DNA of 5,542 nucleotides, taken from Candidatus Hydrogenedentota bacterium. Lineage in GTDB: Bacteria > Hydrogenedentota > Hydrogenedentia > Hydrogenedentales > GCA-2746185. The translations under genes were made by a program, and so were the position numbers. Shown here in pieces: positions 1 to 5,404 of the stretch; position 1 is the stretch's first letter, and the number at the start of each line of letters is the position of its first letter. The notes beneath the pieces are model-generated. The model had not been told where the DNA came from and made no database searches. It saw only the letters and a list, made by a program, of their open reading frames with translations. The DNA lies in the NCBI GenBank assembly GCA_030123645.1, contig JASJYE010000191.1:1-5542 (forward strand). Reading direction: 5' to 3'.

Positions 1-455
1 GACTACGGGGTCGTTATTCTCGATGGCGCGATGGCCACAGAACTCGAAGGGCGGGGCGCGGTGCTCGAGGATTCCCTCTGGTCGCCGAAAGTCCTTCTCG
101 AGTCGCCTGAACTGATTCGAGAGCTCCACTACGATTACTTCGCGGCGGGGGGCGGACGTGGCCATCACGGCGAGCTACCAGGCGACCTTCCAGGGCCTGG
201 CGCAACACGGTCTCTCGCGAGCTGAGGCATCGGGACCTCATACGGCTTAGCACACAATTGGCCCGGGAGGCGCGTGATGCGTTCTGGGAGGAGCCGGCAC
301 ATCGTCACGGGCGTCTCTGCCCACTGATTGCGGGGTCTGCGGAATGTTACGGGGCCTATCTCGCCGATGGATCGGAATACCGGGGCAACTACGGCCTCAG
401 CCGTGGCGAACTGGTGGAGTTCCACCACGGCAGGCTCGAAGTGCTGCCGCAGGCG
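1..455 (+). pseudogene. Homocysteine S-methyltransferase remnant (MmuM-like), frameshifted and truncated
   Basis: The remains of a homocysteine S-methyltransferase gene; intact enzymes move a methyl group from S-methylmethionine or a similar donor to homocysteine to make methionine. Three frames must be joined to read it. Frame 1 (1-150) gives the family N-terminus, with LDGAMATELEGRG and a run through SPELIRELHYDYFAAG. One extra G in the G-run at 148-152 shifts the reading to frame 2 (about 152-229), which gives ADVAITASYQATFQGLAQ and then LSRAEA. A second shift near 230-233 moves it to frame 3, which gives DLIRLSTQLAREARDAFW, then GAYLADGSEYRGNYGLSRG and ELVEFHHGRLEVL. Similarity stops at about 455. 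The C-terminal half, which carries the zinc-binding cysteines in this family, is absent, so the gene cannot be functional as it stands. The start codon lies upstream of the window. The two frameshifts could be sequencing errors, but the truncation could not. Family assignment is from memory of conserved motifs. Confidence 0.82.
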
Positions 456-530
456 CATCGCGACGCCGATGCAGGTTTTCTTCATGGCGGGCGCGTCTTT
501 GACGCCGTCACCCATTGACACAACGCGCGA
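456..530 (-). pseudogene. P-type cation-transporting ATPase fragment (hinge motif only)
   Basis: On the minus strand this stretch reads SRVVSM followed by GDGVKDAPAMKKTCIGVAM (456-512). The P-type ATPase phosphorylation-domain signature is typically VVAMTGDGVNDAPALKK then ADIGVAMG, so about 15 of 19 core residues agree. Departures are the loss of the Thr before GDG, Asn to Lys in GDGVND, and Thr-Cys for Ala-Asp after KK. An in-frame TAA at 537-539 lies just upstream of the match, and the expected glycine after VAM is replaced by sequence antisense to the methyltransferase remnant. Nothing else of a P-type ATPase (DKTGT site, membrane segments) was found nearby. It is therefore a non-functional scrap of about 25 codons. 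A chance match is possible for so short a piece, but the agreement over consecutive signature positions makes that unlikely. Confidence 0.55.
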
Positions 531-789
531 TTGGCTTTATTCCGAATTTCCCTTTTGGAAAAGTCATCTTGAGATCCGCCGGAATCATTTAACTCTATGA
601 ACAAACGGTGTCGTGAGGATGATGACACAAAACAGCATGAATACCGATGGGTGATATGAAATAGACCGCCTGGAAGGTCAAATGACGGCTTGATAGCGCT
701 TATTGCTTCGATTATGCTGCTCCGACCCATCGGCGGTGGTCGCGGGCGGGTCTGGATGGGAAATCCCGGGCGGGAAGTATCGGATAAGC
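531..789. other. Gene-free AT-richer gap between pseudogene remnants and permease
   Basis: No supported coding sequence. GC content counted by line is about 40-48% over 541-720, against roughly 60-70% in the neighbouring genes. Short inverted repeats are present: TTTCC/GGAAA at 547-561, and GTGTC/GACAC at 608-628 with an 11-base loop. A half-site GCCGGAAT at 578-585 recalls the hairpin repeats found later in the window. Long open frames on either strand here resemble no family I recognise. The base composition fits eroded or foreign DNA left by the rearrangement that broke the two upstream genes. Confidence 0.5.
690..718 (+). promoter_or_regulatory. Candidate sigma70-type promoter for the permease gene
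   Basis: TTGATA at 690-695 (5 of 6 to the -35 consensus) and TATGCT at 713-718 (4 of 6 to the -10 consensus) are separated by exactly 17 bases. This is the best such pair I saw in the gap. Transcription would start near 725 and give an untranslated leader of about 80 bases before the GTG start at 806. The organism's sigma factor preferences are unknown, so this is a pattern match only. Confidence 0.35.
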
Positions 790-805
790 GTGAGGAGGAA
801 GAGCT

Positions 806-2131
806 GTGGCCGTGCAAGGCGTGGAGCGGAGCGATAACGTGGAGCAGAGCGATAGAGAGAAGATTGATTACGCGAAGCTGTTGTCGATTGGGTCGCTCCA
901 TATGGGGCAGTATTTTCCTATGGGCTTTGGGGGCATCGCCCTACCGGCGATCCTGCGCTCGGTGGGGATGCCGCTCTCGATGATGTGGTTGCTGGGCCTC
1001 CCGACGATACCGCGGTCCTTTAAGTGGTTGATGGCGCTCGTGGTGGACAATTACGGGAGCCGGCGAATCGGCATGCGCAAGACCTGGATCATCCCGTGTA
1101 CGCTGCTGGGGGCGTCCCTCTACTACGCAATCTCGTACCTGCCACCCACCATGGCAACGATTCATGTAATCGTGGCGATACTGGTGCTCAAGTCGATCAT
1201 TATGGGGGCGCAGGACATCGCAGTCGACGCCTTCGCGGCAGAGAACATGAACGATGCCGACCGGGCCACCGGGACCTCGATCATAAATTTCATGGCGACG
1301 ATCGGGGGGTTCCTCGGAGGCTCACTCATGGGGGCCTACGACATCCTGGGTTGGCGTTGGACGATGACTATCGCCGCGACGCTGCTGATACTTGCCGTCC
1401 TTCCCGCGGTCATTCGCAAGGAGCCCCCTCCGCCACCCGCGAGCGAAATGCGCAGAAAGCGCGGCGAACGTCCCAGCCTTATTAAGGCGCTAAAGCGCCA
1501 CGATTCCTACTACATCATACCGTTCCTATTCGCCTTCGGGTTCGCAGGCACATTCATGGGCGCGATGTTCACGCTGTTTCTCGTCGACATGGGTGTCCCC
1601 CTCCCGAAAATTGGGGGCATCCTGCCGGTTGCGGGACTAATTGGTTCGGGTGGTGCGGCGTTTGCGACGCCCGTCATCGTGAAGCACCTGGGTCTCAGGG
1701 GCGCGGGCATCGTGGGTATGTGCTTCCTGCCAATCGAAGGGCTCACCTTCGCGTGGCTATCGCACAGCGGGGAACTGCCAGGGTTCTTCGCGCTAACCGC
1801 TCTGTGTTCAGTACTGTTCTTTACGACAGGTATATATGGCTATGCCGTAAGCATCTCCCGATTTCGCTGGGCGTCCAAGGCGCAAGCCGGCACCGATTAC
1901 AGCCTGCAATCAAGCCTCTGGAATCTCGGCGTGTATGCCGGCGGTGCCACAGCCGGATTCGTCGCCGAATGGTTTGAATACACCGTTTACTACCTCATTG
2001 CAGCGGTAATCGCGACAAGTATCGCCCTCTGCTACGTACTCATGTTCAACCACGTCGAGCGATTGGTCCAGGTCCGCGAGCAGGTGGAATTGGAGGACCT
2101 TGCGCCTTCTGAAGAGGCGGGCGCTGAGTAG
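806..2131 (+). CDS. Major facilitator permease, AmpG-like (PAT family)
   Basis: A 441-residue inner-membrane transporter of about twelve helices, typical for the major facilitator superfamily. The GTG start is set by a strong AGGAGG at 793-798, seven bases upstream. The first half contains the cytoplasmic loop after helix 2 (about residues 73-95, DNYGSRRIGMRKTWI) and AQDIAVDAFAAENM (135-148), a hallmark of the AmpG / peptide-acetyl-CoA transporter group. A proline- and arginine-rich linker (about 206-230) separates the halves. The second half has GTDYSLQSSLWNLGVYAGG (362-380), matching the AmpG-type segment near helix 10-11. AmpG imports anhydro-muropeptides during cell-wall recycling; relatives carry siderophores (RhtX/FptX) or acetyl-CoA. 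No cell-wall recycling, beta-lactamase or siderophore gene is nearby, so the cargo is unknown. The C-terminus ends in an acidic tail (about 424-441). The gene stands alone, with a 278-base gap to the lipoprotein gene. Family is fairly sure; substrate is not. Confidence 0.88.
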   Translation: MAVQGVERSDNVEQSDREKIDYAKLLSIGSLHMGQYFPMGFGGIALPAILRSVGMPLSMMWLLGLPTIPRSFKWLMALVVDNYGSRRIGMRKTWIIPCTLLGASLYYAISYLPPTMATIHVIVAILVLKSIIMGAQDIAVDAFAAENMNDADRATGTSIINFMATIGGFLGGSLMGAYDILGWRWTMTIAATLLILAVLPAVIRKEPPPPPASEMRRKRGERPSLIKALKRHDSYYIIPFLFAFGFAGTFMGAMFTLFLVDMGVPLPKIGGILPVAGLIGSGGAAFATPVIVKHLGLRGAGIVGMCFLPIEGLTFAWLSHSGELPGFFALTALCSVLFFTTGIYGYAVSISRFRWASKAQAGTDYSLQSSLWNLGVYAGGATAGFVAEWFEYTVYYLIAAVIATSIALCYVLMFNHVERLVQVREQVELEDLAPSEEAGAE

Positions 2132-2172
2132 ATGTTGAAGGCAACGCTCTTTGCCCTTATCATGGTGAAAGG

Positions 2173-2214
2173 TGCTAGCGGTGGTCCAAATGGGAAATCT
2201 CGGTTTCGCTAGCA
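2173..2214. repeat. 8-bp inverted repeat downstream of the permease
   Basis: TGCTAGCG at 2173-2180 and its exact reverse complement CGCTAGCA at 2207-2214 flank a 26-base loop, 41 bases after the permease stop codon. No T-run follows (ATCTGTTGC), so a classical intrinsic terminator is not supported. It could be a weak transcript-end hairpin or a protein-binding site; each arm also contains the palindrome GCTAGC. Confidence 0.4.
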
Positions 2215-2239
2215 TCTGTTGCGGAAACATACTATTCAT

Positions 2240-2265
2240 GTCATTCCCGCCTCCGCTGGAATGAC
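2240..2265. repeat. Intergenic hairpin repeat, copy 1
   Basis: A near-perfect palindrome: the outer arms GTCATTCC and GGAATGAC pair over 8 bases. A single C/T mismatch follows, then two inner GC pairs around a four-base CTCC loop. It matches the hairpin at 3089-3111 at 20 of 23 positions (2243-2265 here) in the same orientation. Hairpins of this CATTCC...GGAATG kind are common dispersed intergenic repeats in bacteria (compare the dRS3 repeats of Neisseria, ATTCCC-N8-GGGAAT). It lies between the permease and lipoprotein genes and may also act as a bidirectional transcript-end structure. Confidence 0.65.
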
Positions 2266-2397
2266 CGGAGGAGGGTCTTCTTCTCCTTGTAGCTTTGCGG
2301 AACAGGAACTAGCTGGAGCTTCTGCAGATCCGGGTGGATTTGGCTCGCCCTCTGCCGATTTTCTGTGTCATTGAAACGGGTGCCGAGGCCCCGTCAC

Positions 2398-2403
2398 AGG
2401 AGA
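2398..2403 (+). promoter_or_regulatory. Ribosome binding site deciding the lipoprotein start
   Basis: AGGAGA lies six bases before the ATG at 2410 and favours that start over the in-frame GTG at 2365, which would add 15 mostly basic residues ahead of a normal lipoprotein signal peptide. A second ATG at 2413 directly follows and is also within reach. Confidence 0.7.
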
Positions 2404-2409
2404 CGAATT

Positions 2410-2940
2410 ATGATGCAACGCATCCCGTATCGTATCGCCGCGCTTGCGGTGGCAATCCTGATGCTTGGCGCGCTATCAGGCTGCGCCTCGACGGACCGAC
2501 CGCCGGCCGGCCTAGACCTTGCCGTGGCGGAACCTGAGGCGCCTGAACAGCTTGAGGTGCTCGAGGCTCTTGAGCAAGCGCCCTCCGAGGTCACGGCGGC
2601 GCCGGAGGTCGCCATGTGCTACCTGGGGCTGGAGTTCAGCAGCGAGACGCTGTGGGCGACGACGGTACGGGTCGATGTGGACGGAAAAATGATGGCGCTT
2701 GTGGGGGCGGGCGACAAAACGATCCTGCAGCTCACGGAGGGTATGCACGGCGTCTCCGTTGCACATCCGAAGGCATCGAAGAAGAAGCGGGAAAAGAACA
2801 AGTTCGCGGTGGAATTGAAGCCCTTTGCGTATACCAAGATAATGATCGAAGAGGCGACGGGAAAGAAATCCAAGAAGCGTTTGATCGTGCGCGTGCTGGA
2901 GGATGGCGAGGAGATCCGCACGCGAACGATTGAATTGTGA
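2410..2940 (+). CDS. Small lipoprotein of unknown function
   Basis: A 176-residue predicted lipoprotein, not recognised as a named family. Residues 1-24 form a signal peptide: basic start (MMQRIPYR), hydrophobic core (about 9-22), and lipobox LSGC with the lipidated cysteine at 25. The next residues, ASTD, place Ala at mature position 2, with no Asp retention signal, which by the E. coli rule suggests outer-membrane sorting. A flexible linker rich in Ala, Pro and Glu covers about 36-67. The rest (about 69-176) looks like a compact all-beta domain, with strands such as TTVRVDVDG, TILQLTEGMHGVSVAHP and RLIVRVLEDGEEIRTRTIEL. The pattern 'VxVDGK ... LxEGxHxVxV' recalls PEGA-like or carboxypeptidase-regulatory-like beta-sandwich domains (inference). 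Two lysine clusters, KKKREKNK (124-131) and KKSKK (152-156), are unusual and could contact cell wall or acidic polymers. The gene is flanked by related hairpin repeats and appears monocistronic. Confidence 0.85.
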   Translation: MMQRIPYRIAALAVAILMLGALSGCASTDRPPAGLDLAVAEPEAPEQLEVLEALEQAPSEVTAAPEVAMCYLGLEFSSETLWATTVRVDVDGKMMALVGAGDKTILQLTEGMHGVSVAHPKASKKKREKNKFAVELKPFAYTKIMIEEATGKKSKKRLIVRVLEDGEEIRTRTIEL

Positions 2941-2997
2941 GTCGACGCCTATTTGTCATCGATAGCGAAGCAAAGGATCTAAGGGGAAGCGGCGTTC

Positions 2998-3012
2998 ACC
3001 TCGTGCCGAGGT
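2998..3012 (+). terminator. Possible weak terminator hairpin after the lipoprotein gene
   Basis: ACCTCG at 2998-3003 and CGAGGT at 3007-3012 form a perfect 6-bp stem with a TGC loop, 57 bases after the stop codon. The following bases, AGATTCTTCGCTT, are only moderately T-rich. It could terminate the lipoprotein transcript, or simply be the edge of the adjoining repeat. Confidence 0.3.
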
Positions 3013-3036
3013 AGATTCTTCGCTTCACTCAGAATG
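3013..3036. repeat. Dispersed-repeat type element with ATTCT/AGAAT ends
   Basis: On the minus strand this reads CATTCTGAGTGAAGCGAAGA followed by ATCT. I recall the CATTCTGAG...GAAGCGAAGAATCT type as a recurrent intergenic repeat in several environmental bacterial phyla. The inverted ends ATTCT (3015-3019) and AGAAT (3031-3035) are visible directly. Only one copy is in this window, so repeat status rests on recall. Confidence 0.45.
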
Positions 3037-3088
3037 GCCTTGGGTCGCAGGCCGTCTCCGATCCTTGGGCCATCTGTGGCTTCTAGAG

Positions 3089-3111
3089 ATTCCGGCCTTC
3101 GCCGGAATGAC
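3089..3111. repeat. Intergenic hairpin repeat, copy 2
   Basis: A perfect 8-bp palindrome, ATTCCGGC at 3089-3096 and GCCGGAAT at 3101-3108, closes a CTTC loop; GAC follows as in copy 1. It agrees with 2243-2265 at 20 of 23 positions. Two of the three differences fall at positions that pair with each other: C and T (unpaired) in copy 1, G and C (paired) here, so the consensus is a full hairpin. Translated on the minus strand it gives the familiar spurious VIPAKAGIS peptide seen wherever this repeat type overlaps a called frame. Confidence 0.7.
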
Positions 3112-3215
3112 GACGTGGAGGAACGCGACGCAGCGGGTCCCTCCCGTTGCATCGATCCGGAGGCTCGGGCCGGCAGGAGATGCTTGAGAACCTTGTAAAT
3201 CGCTACCTGCGATAA

Positions 3216-3224
3216 GGGAGAGGA
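3216..3224 (+). promoter_or_regulatory. Ribosome binding site of the isomerase gene
   Basis: GGGAGAGGA is a purine-rich Shine-Dalgarno sequence ending eight bases before the ATG at 3233, and it supports that start. No convincing promoter was found upstream: TTGAGA at 3184-3189 and GATAAG at 3211-3216 are 21 bases apart, too far for a standard pair. Confidence 0.6.
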
Positions 3225-3232
3225 ATTGGGAC

Positions 3233-4222
3233 ATGGCGAGGCATGTAACGTTATTCACGGGACAATGGGCGGACCTGCCCATCAAAACGCTCGCGCCGAT
3301 GGCGAAGTCCTTCGGCTACGACGGCGTGGAGCTGGCGTGTTGGGGCGATCACTTCGACGTCGATCGTGCCGCGGAGGACGTGGGGTATTGCGAGGATCTC
3401 AAGGCGATGCTGGGCGAGCACGGCCTCGGCTGCTGGTCGATCTCGAACCACCTCGCCGGACAGCTCGTGTGCGACCTCAATGATGAGCGCTCGGACGCCT
3501 TCGCGCCTGAGGAACTGGCGGGCGACCCGGAAGGCAAGCGCGCGTGGGCGGTGGAGACGATGAAAAACACGGCGCGCGCGGCGAAGAACCTCGGGGTCAG
3601 CGTCGTGAACGGCTTCACCGGTTCGTCGATCTGGCATATGTTGTATTCGTTTCCGCCGGTGTCAGACGCAATGATCGACCGGGGCTACGAGCAGTTCCGT
3701 GAACTGTGGACGCCCATCCTTGATGTGTTTGATGAGTGTGGCGTGAAGTTCGGGCTGGAGGTCCACCCGACGGAGATTGCCTTTGACATCTACAGTGCCC
3801 GGCGCGCGCTCGAAGCGATCGGCAACCGAGAAACCTTCGGCTTCAACTTCGACCCGAGCCACCTGATTTGGCAGGGCATGGATCCGGCCAAGTTTATCGA
3901 GGAGTTCCCGGACCGCATTTACCACGTGCATATGAAGGACGCAGCGACGACGCTGGACGGGAAAACGGGGCTGCTGGGCTCGCACCTAAATTTCGGGGAC
4001 GCGCGGCGCGGCTGGGACTTCCGCTCGGTCGGACGCGGCGACGTGGACTTCGAGGAGATCATCCGCGCGCTGAACCGCATCGACTACCAGGGCCCGCTGT
4101 CGGTCGAGTGGGAGGATTCGGGCATGGACCGTGAACACGGCGCGCGGGAGTCCTGCGAATATGTGAAGAACATCGACTTCGAGCCCTCGGACATCGCCTT
4201 CGACGCGGCCTTCGAAGAGTAG
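3233..4222 (+). CDS. Sugar phosphate isomerase/epimerase family protein (xylose isomerase-like TIM barrel)
   Basis: A 329-residue soluble, cytoplasmic protein of the xylose-isomerase-like TIM-barrel superfamily (AP endonuclease 2 family). These enzymes use a divalent metal to isomerise, epimerise, dehydrate or eliminate sugars, keto-sugars and inositols. Barrel strands and likely metal ligands are visible in order: YDGVEL (Glu33), SISNHL (His73), GLEVHPTE (Glu176), FNFDPSHLIWQ (Asp207, His210), YHVHMKDA (His231/His233), GRGDVDF (268-273) and LSVEWED (Glu292). Glu176, Asp207, one of the 231/233 histidines, and Glu292 would form the metal site by analogy with tagatose 3-epimerase-type enzymes. 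The length is somewhat above the usual 260-300, with an insertion at about 236-268 (TTLDGKTGLLGSHLNFG) that may cap the active site. It is first in a tight operon with the oxidoreductase, whose start is 12 bases downstream. Substrate unknown; the superfamily is nearly certain. Confidence 0.92.
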   Translation: MARHVTLFTGQWADLPIKTLAPMAKSFGYDGVELACWGDHFDVDRAAEDVGYCEDLKAMLGEHGLGCWSISNHLAGQLVCDLNDERSDAFAPEELAGDPEGKRAWAVETMKNTARAAKNLGVSVVNGFTGSSIWHMLYSFPPVSDAMIDRGYEQFRELWTPILDVFDECGVKFGLEVHPTEIAFDIYSARRALEAIGNRETFGFNFDPSHLIWQGMDPAKFIEEFPDRIYHVHMKDAATTLDGKTGLLGSHLNFGDARRGWDFRSVGRGDVDFEEIIRALNRIDYQGPLSVEWEDSGMDREHGARESCEYVKNIDFEPSDIAFDAAFEE

Positions 4223-4227
4223 AAGGA
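4221..4227 (+). promoter_or_regulatory. Ribosome binding site of the oxidoreductase gene
   Basis: AGAAGGA begins on the last two bases of the isomerase TAG stop codon and ends seven bases before the ATG at 4235. The two cistrons are thus closely linked, which argues for a single transcript and perhaps coupled translation. Confidence 0.65.
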
Positions 4228-4234
4228 CGTATTC

Positions 4235-5404
4235 ATGGGACAACTGAAGCGTAATCTGAAAATGGGAATGATTGGCGGCGGTCCGGGCGCGTTTATCGGC
4301 GAGGTACACCGGAAAGCAGCGCGTATGGACGGCGGTATCGATCTGGTGGCGGGGTGTTTCGACATCAACCCGCGCAAGTCCAAGCAGATGGGACGCGAGC
4401 AAAACTTGGACCCCAAACGCGTGTATTCCACCTACACGGATATGCTCGAGAAAGAGTCCAAGCTGCCCCTAGACGAGCGGGTCGACTTCGTGTCGGTTAC
4501 CACGCCGAACAATTGGCACTTCCCTATCGCCCGCGGTTTCCTGCAGGCGGGTTTCCACGTCATCTGTGAAAAACCCATGACCTTTGACGTGAAGGAAGCT
4601 CGGCAGCTCAAGAAGATAGTCCAGAAAACCAGAAAAGTCTTCGCACTGATGCACATCTATACGGGCTATCCCATGGTCAAGCTGGCCCGGGACATTGTGA
4701 ACCAGGGCGGCCTGGGCACGATCCGCAAGATCATCGTGCAGTATCCCCAGGGCTGGCTGTCCACGGACCTGCGCAACCAGCAGGCCGCTTGGCGCGTCGA
4801 CCCTAAGCAGAGCGGGGCCGGCGGATGCATTGGCGATATCGGGACGCACGCGGCGAATCTGGCCGAGTACGTCACGGGTCTGCGAATCACGCAGCTGTGG
4901 GCGGACCTCTCGACCTTCGTCAAGGGCCGGAAGCTGGACGATGACGCGAACGTGCTGCTGCATTTCCAGAAGGGCGCAAAGGGAATCCTGCACGCCAGCC
5001 AGATTTCCGTCGGCGAGGAGAACAACCTCGCGATTTGGGTCTATGGCGAGCAGGGCGGACTCGAGTGGCGCCAGGAGCATCCGAATTACCTGCACGTGAA
5101 GTCGCCGGACGGACCGGAGCAGGTCTGGAAACGCGGGAACGACTACGTCGAGGCGAGAAGCCCAGCCGCGGGCCGGGCGACCCGTATCCCATCCGGGCAT
5201 CCCGAGGCCTTCCTGGAGGCCTTCGCGAACGTGTATGCGAATGCGACGGACACCATCCGCGCGCGAATCCTCCGCCAGCGGCCCGACCCGCTCGCGCTCG
5301 ATTTCCCAACGGTGGACGACGGCCTCCGCGGCATGCTGTTCATCGAGACGGTCGTAAAGAGCAGCAAGTCGAAACAAAAGTGGACCAAAATGCCCAAGGT
5401 GTAA
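4235..5404 (+). CDS. Gfo/Idh/MocA family NAD(P)-dependent oxidoreductase
   Basis: A 389-residue cytoplasmic dehydrogenase that would oxidise a hydroxyl of a sugar, inositol or derivative (or reduce the ketone) with NAD(H) or NADP(H). The N-terminal Rossmann domain shows the glycine-rich loop GMIGGGPGAFIG (11-22), with Asp43 at the end of strand 2 (GCFDINP) hinting at NAD preference. VTTPNNWHFPIA (88-99) and VICEKPM (109-115) follow; Lys113 of the EKP motif is the expected catalytic lysine. The C-terminal alpha/beta domain has GGCIGDIGTHAANLAEYVTG (196-215), where Asp201 and His205 match the family's active-site Asp/His pair. All key residues are present. There is no signal peptide, unlike many secreted planctomycete relatives. 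The GPGAFIG-VHR start (HRKAA at 25-29) marks a subgroup I recall beside isomerase/epimerase genes. The gene is second in the operon, so its product or substrate is probably shared with the upstream TIM-barrel enzyme. Exact substrate is not deducible. Confidence 0.93.
   Translation: MGQLKRNLKMGMIGGGPGAFIGEVHRKAARMDGGIDLVAGCFDINPRKSKQMGREQNLDPKRVYSTYTDMLEKESKLPLDERVDFVSVTTPNNWHFPIARGFLQAGFHVICEKPMTFDVKEARQLKKIVQKTRKVFALMHIYTGYPMVKLARDIVNQGGLGTIRKIIVQYPQGWLSTDLRNQQAAWRVDPKQSGAGGCIGDIGTHAANLAEYVTGLRITQLWADLSTFVKGRKLDDDANVLLHFQKGAKGILHASQISVGEENNLAIWVYGEQGGLEWRQEHPNYLHVKSPDGPEQVWKRGNDYVEARSPAAGRATRIPSGHPEAFLEAFANVYANATDTIRARILRQRPDPLALDFPTVDDGLRGMLFIETVVKSSKSKQKWTKMPKV

Noticed and set aside
571..590. 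Third copy of the ATTCCGGC hairpin repeat
   Set aside because: Only the half-site GCCGGAAT (578-585) is present; the opposite arm does not pair.
482..901. Minus-strand open frame of 139 codons spanning the gap before the permease
   Set aside because: It overlaps the permease start, has a Ser/Arg/Pro-rich low-complexity look, and matches no family I recognise. It is also not in the frame of the P-type ATPase fragment.
2365..2409. Upstream GTG start for the lipoprotein
   Set aside because: It would put 15 arginine-rich residues before a standard signal peptide, and the Shine-Dalgarno at 2398-2403 fits the ATG at 2410.
3184..3216. TTGAGA and GATAAG as a promoter for the sugar operon
   Set aside because: The spacing is 21 bases, outside the normal range, and the -10 match is poor.
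3025..3285. Minus-strand open frame containing a VIPAKAGIS peptide
   Set aside because: The peptide is the usual spurious translation of the dispersed hairpin repeat at 3089-3111, and the frame runs into the real isomerase gene.
4469..5377. Long (302-codon) minus-strand open frame
   Set aside because: It lies wholly antisense to the well-supported oxidoreductase gene and shows no family motif; long antisense frames are common in GC-rich genes.
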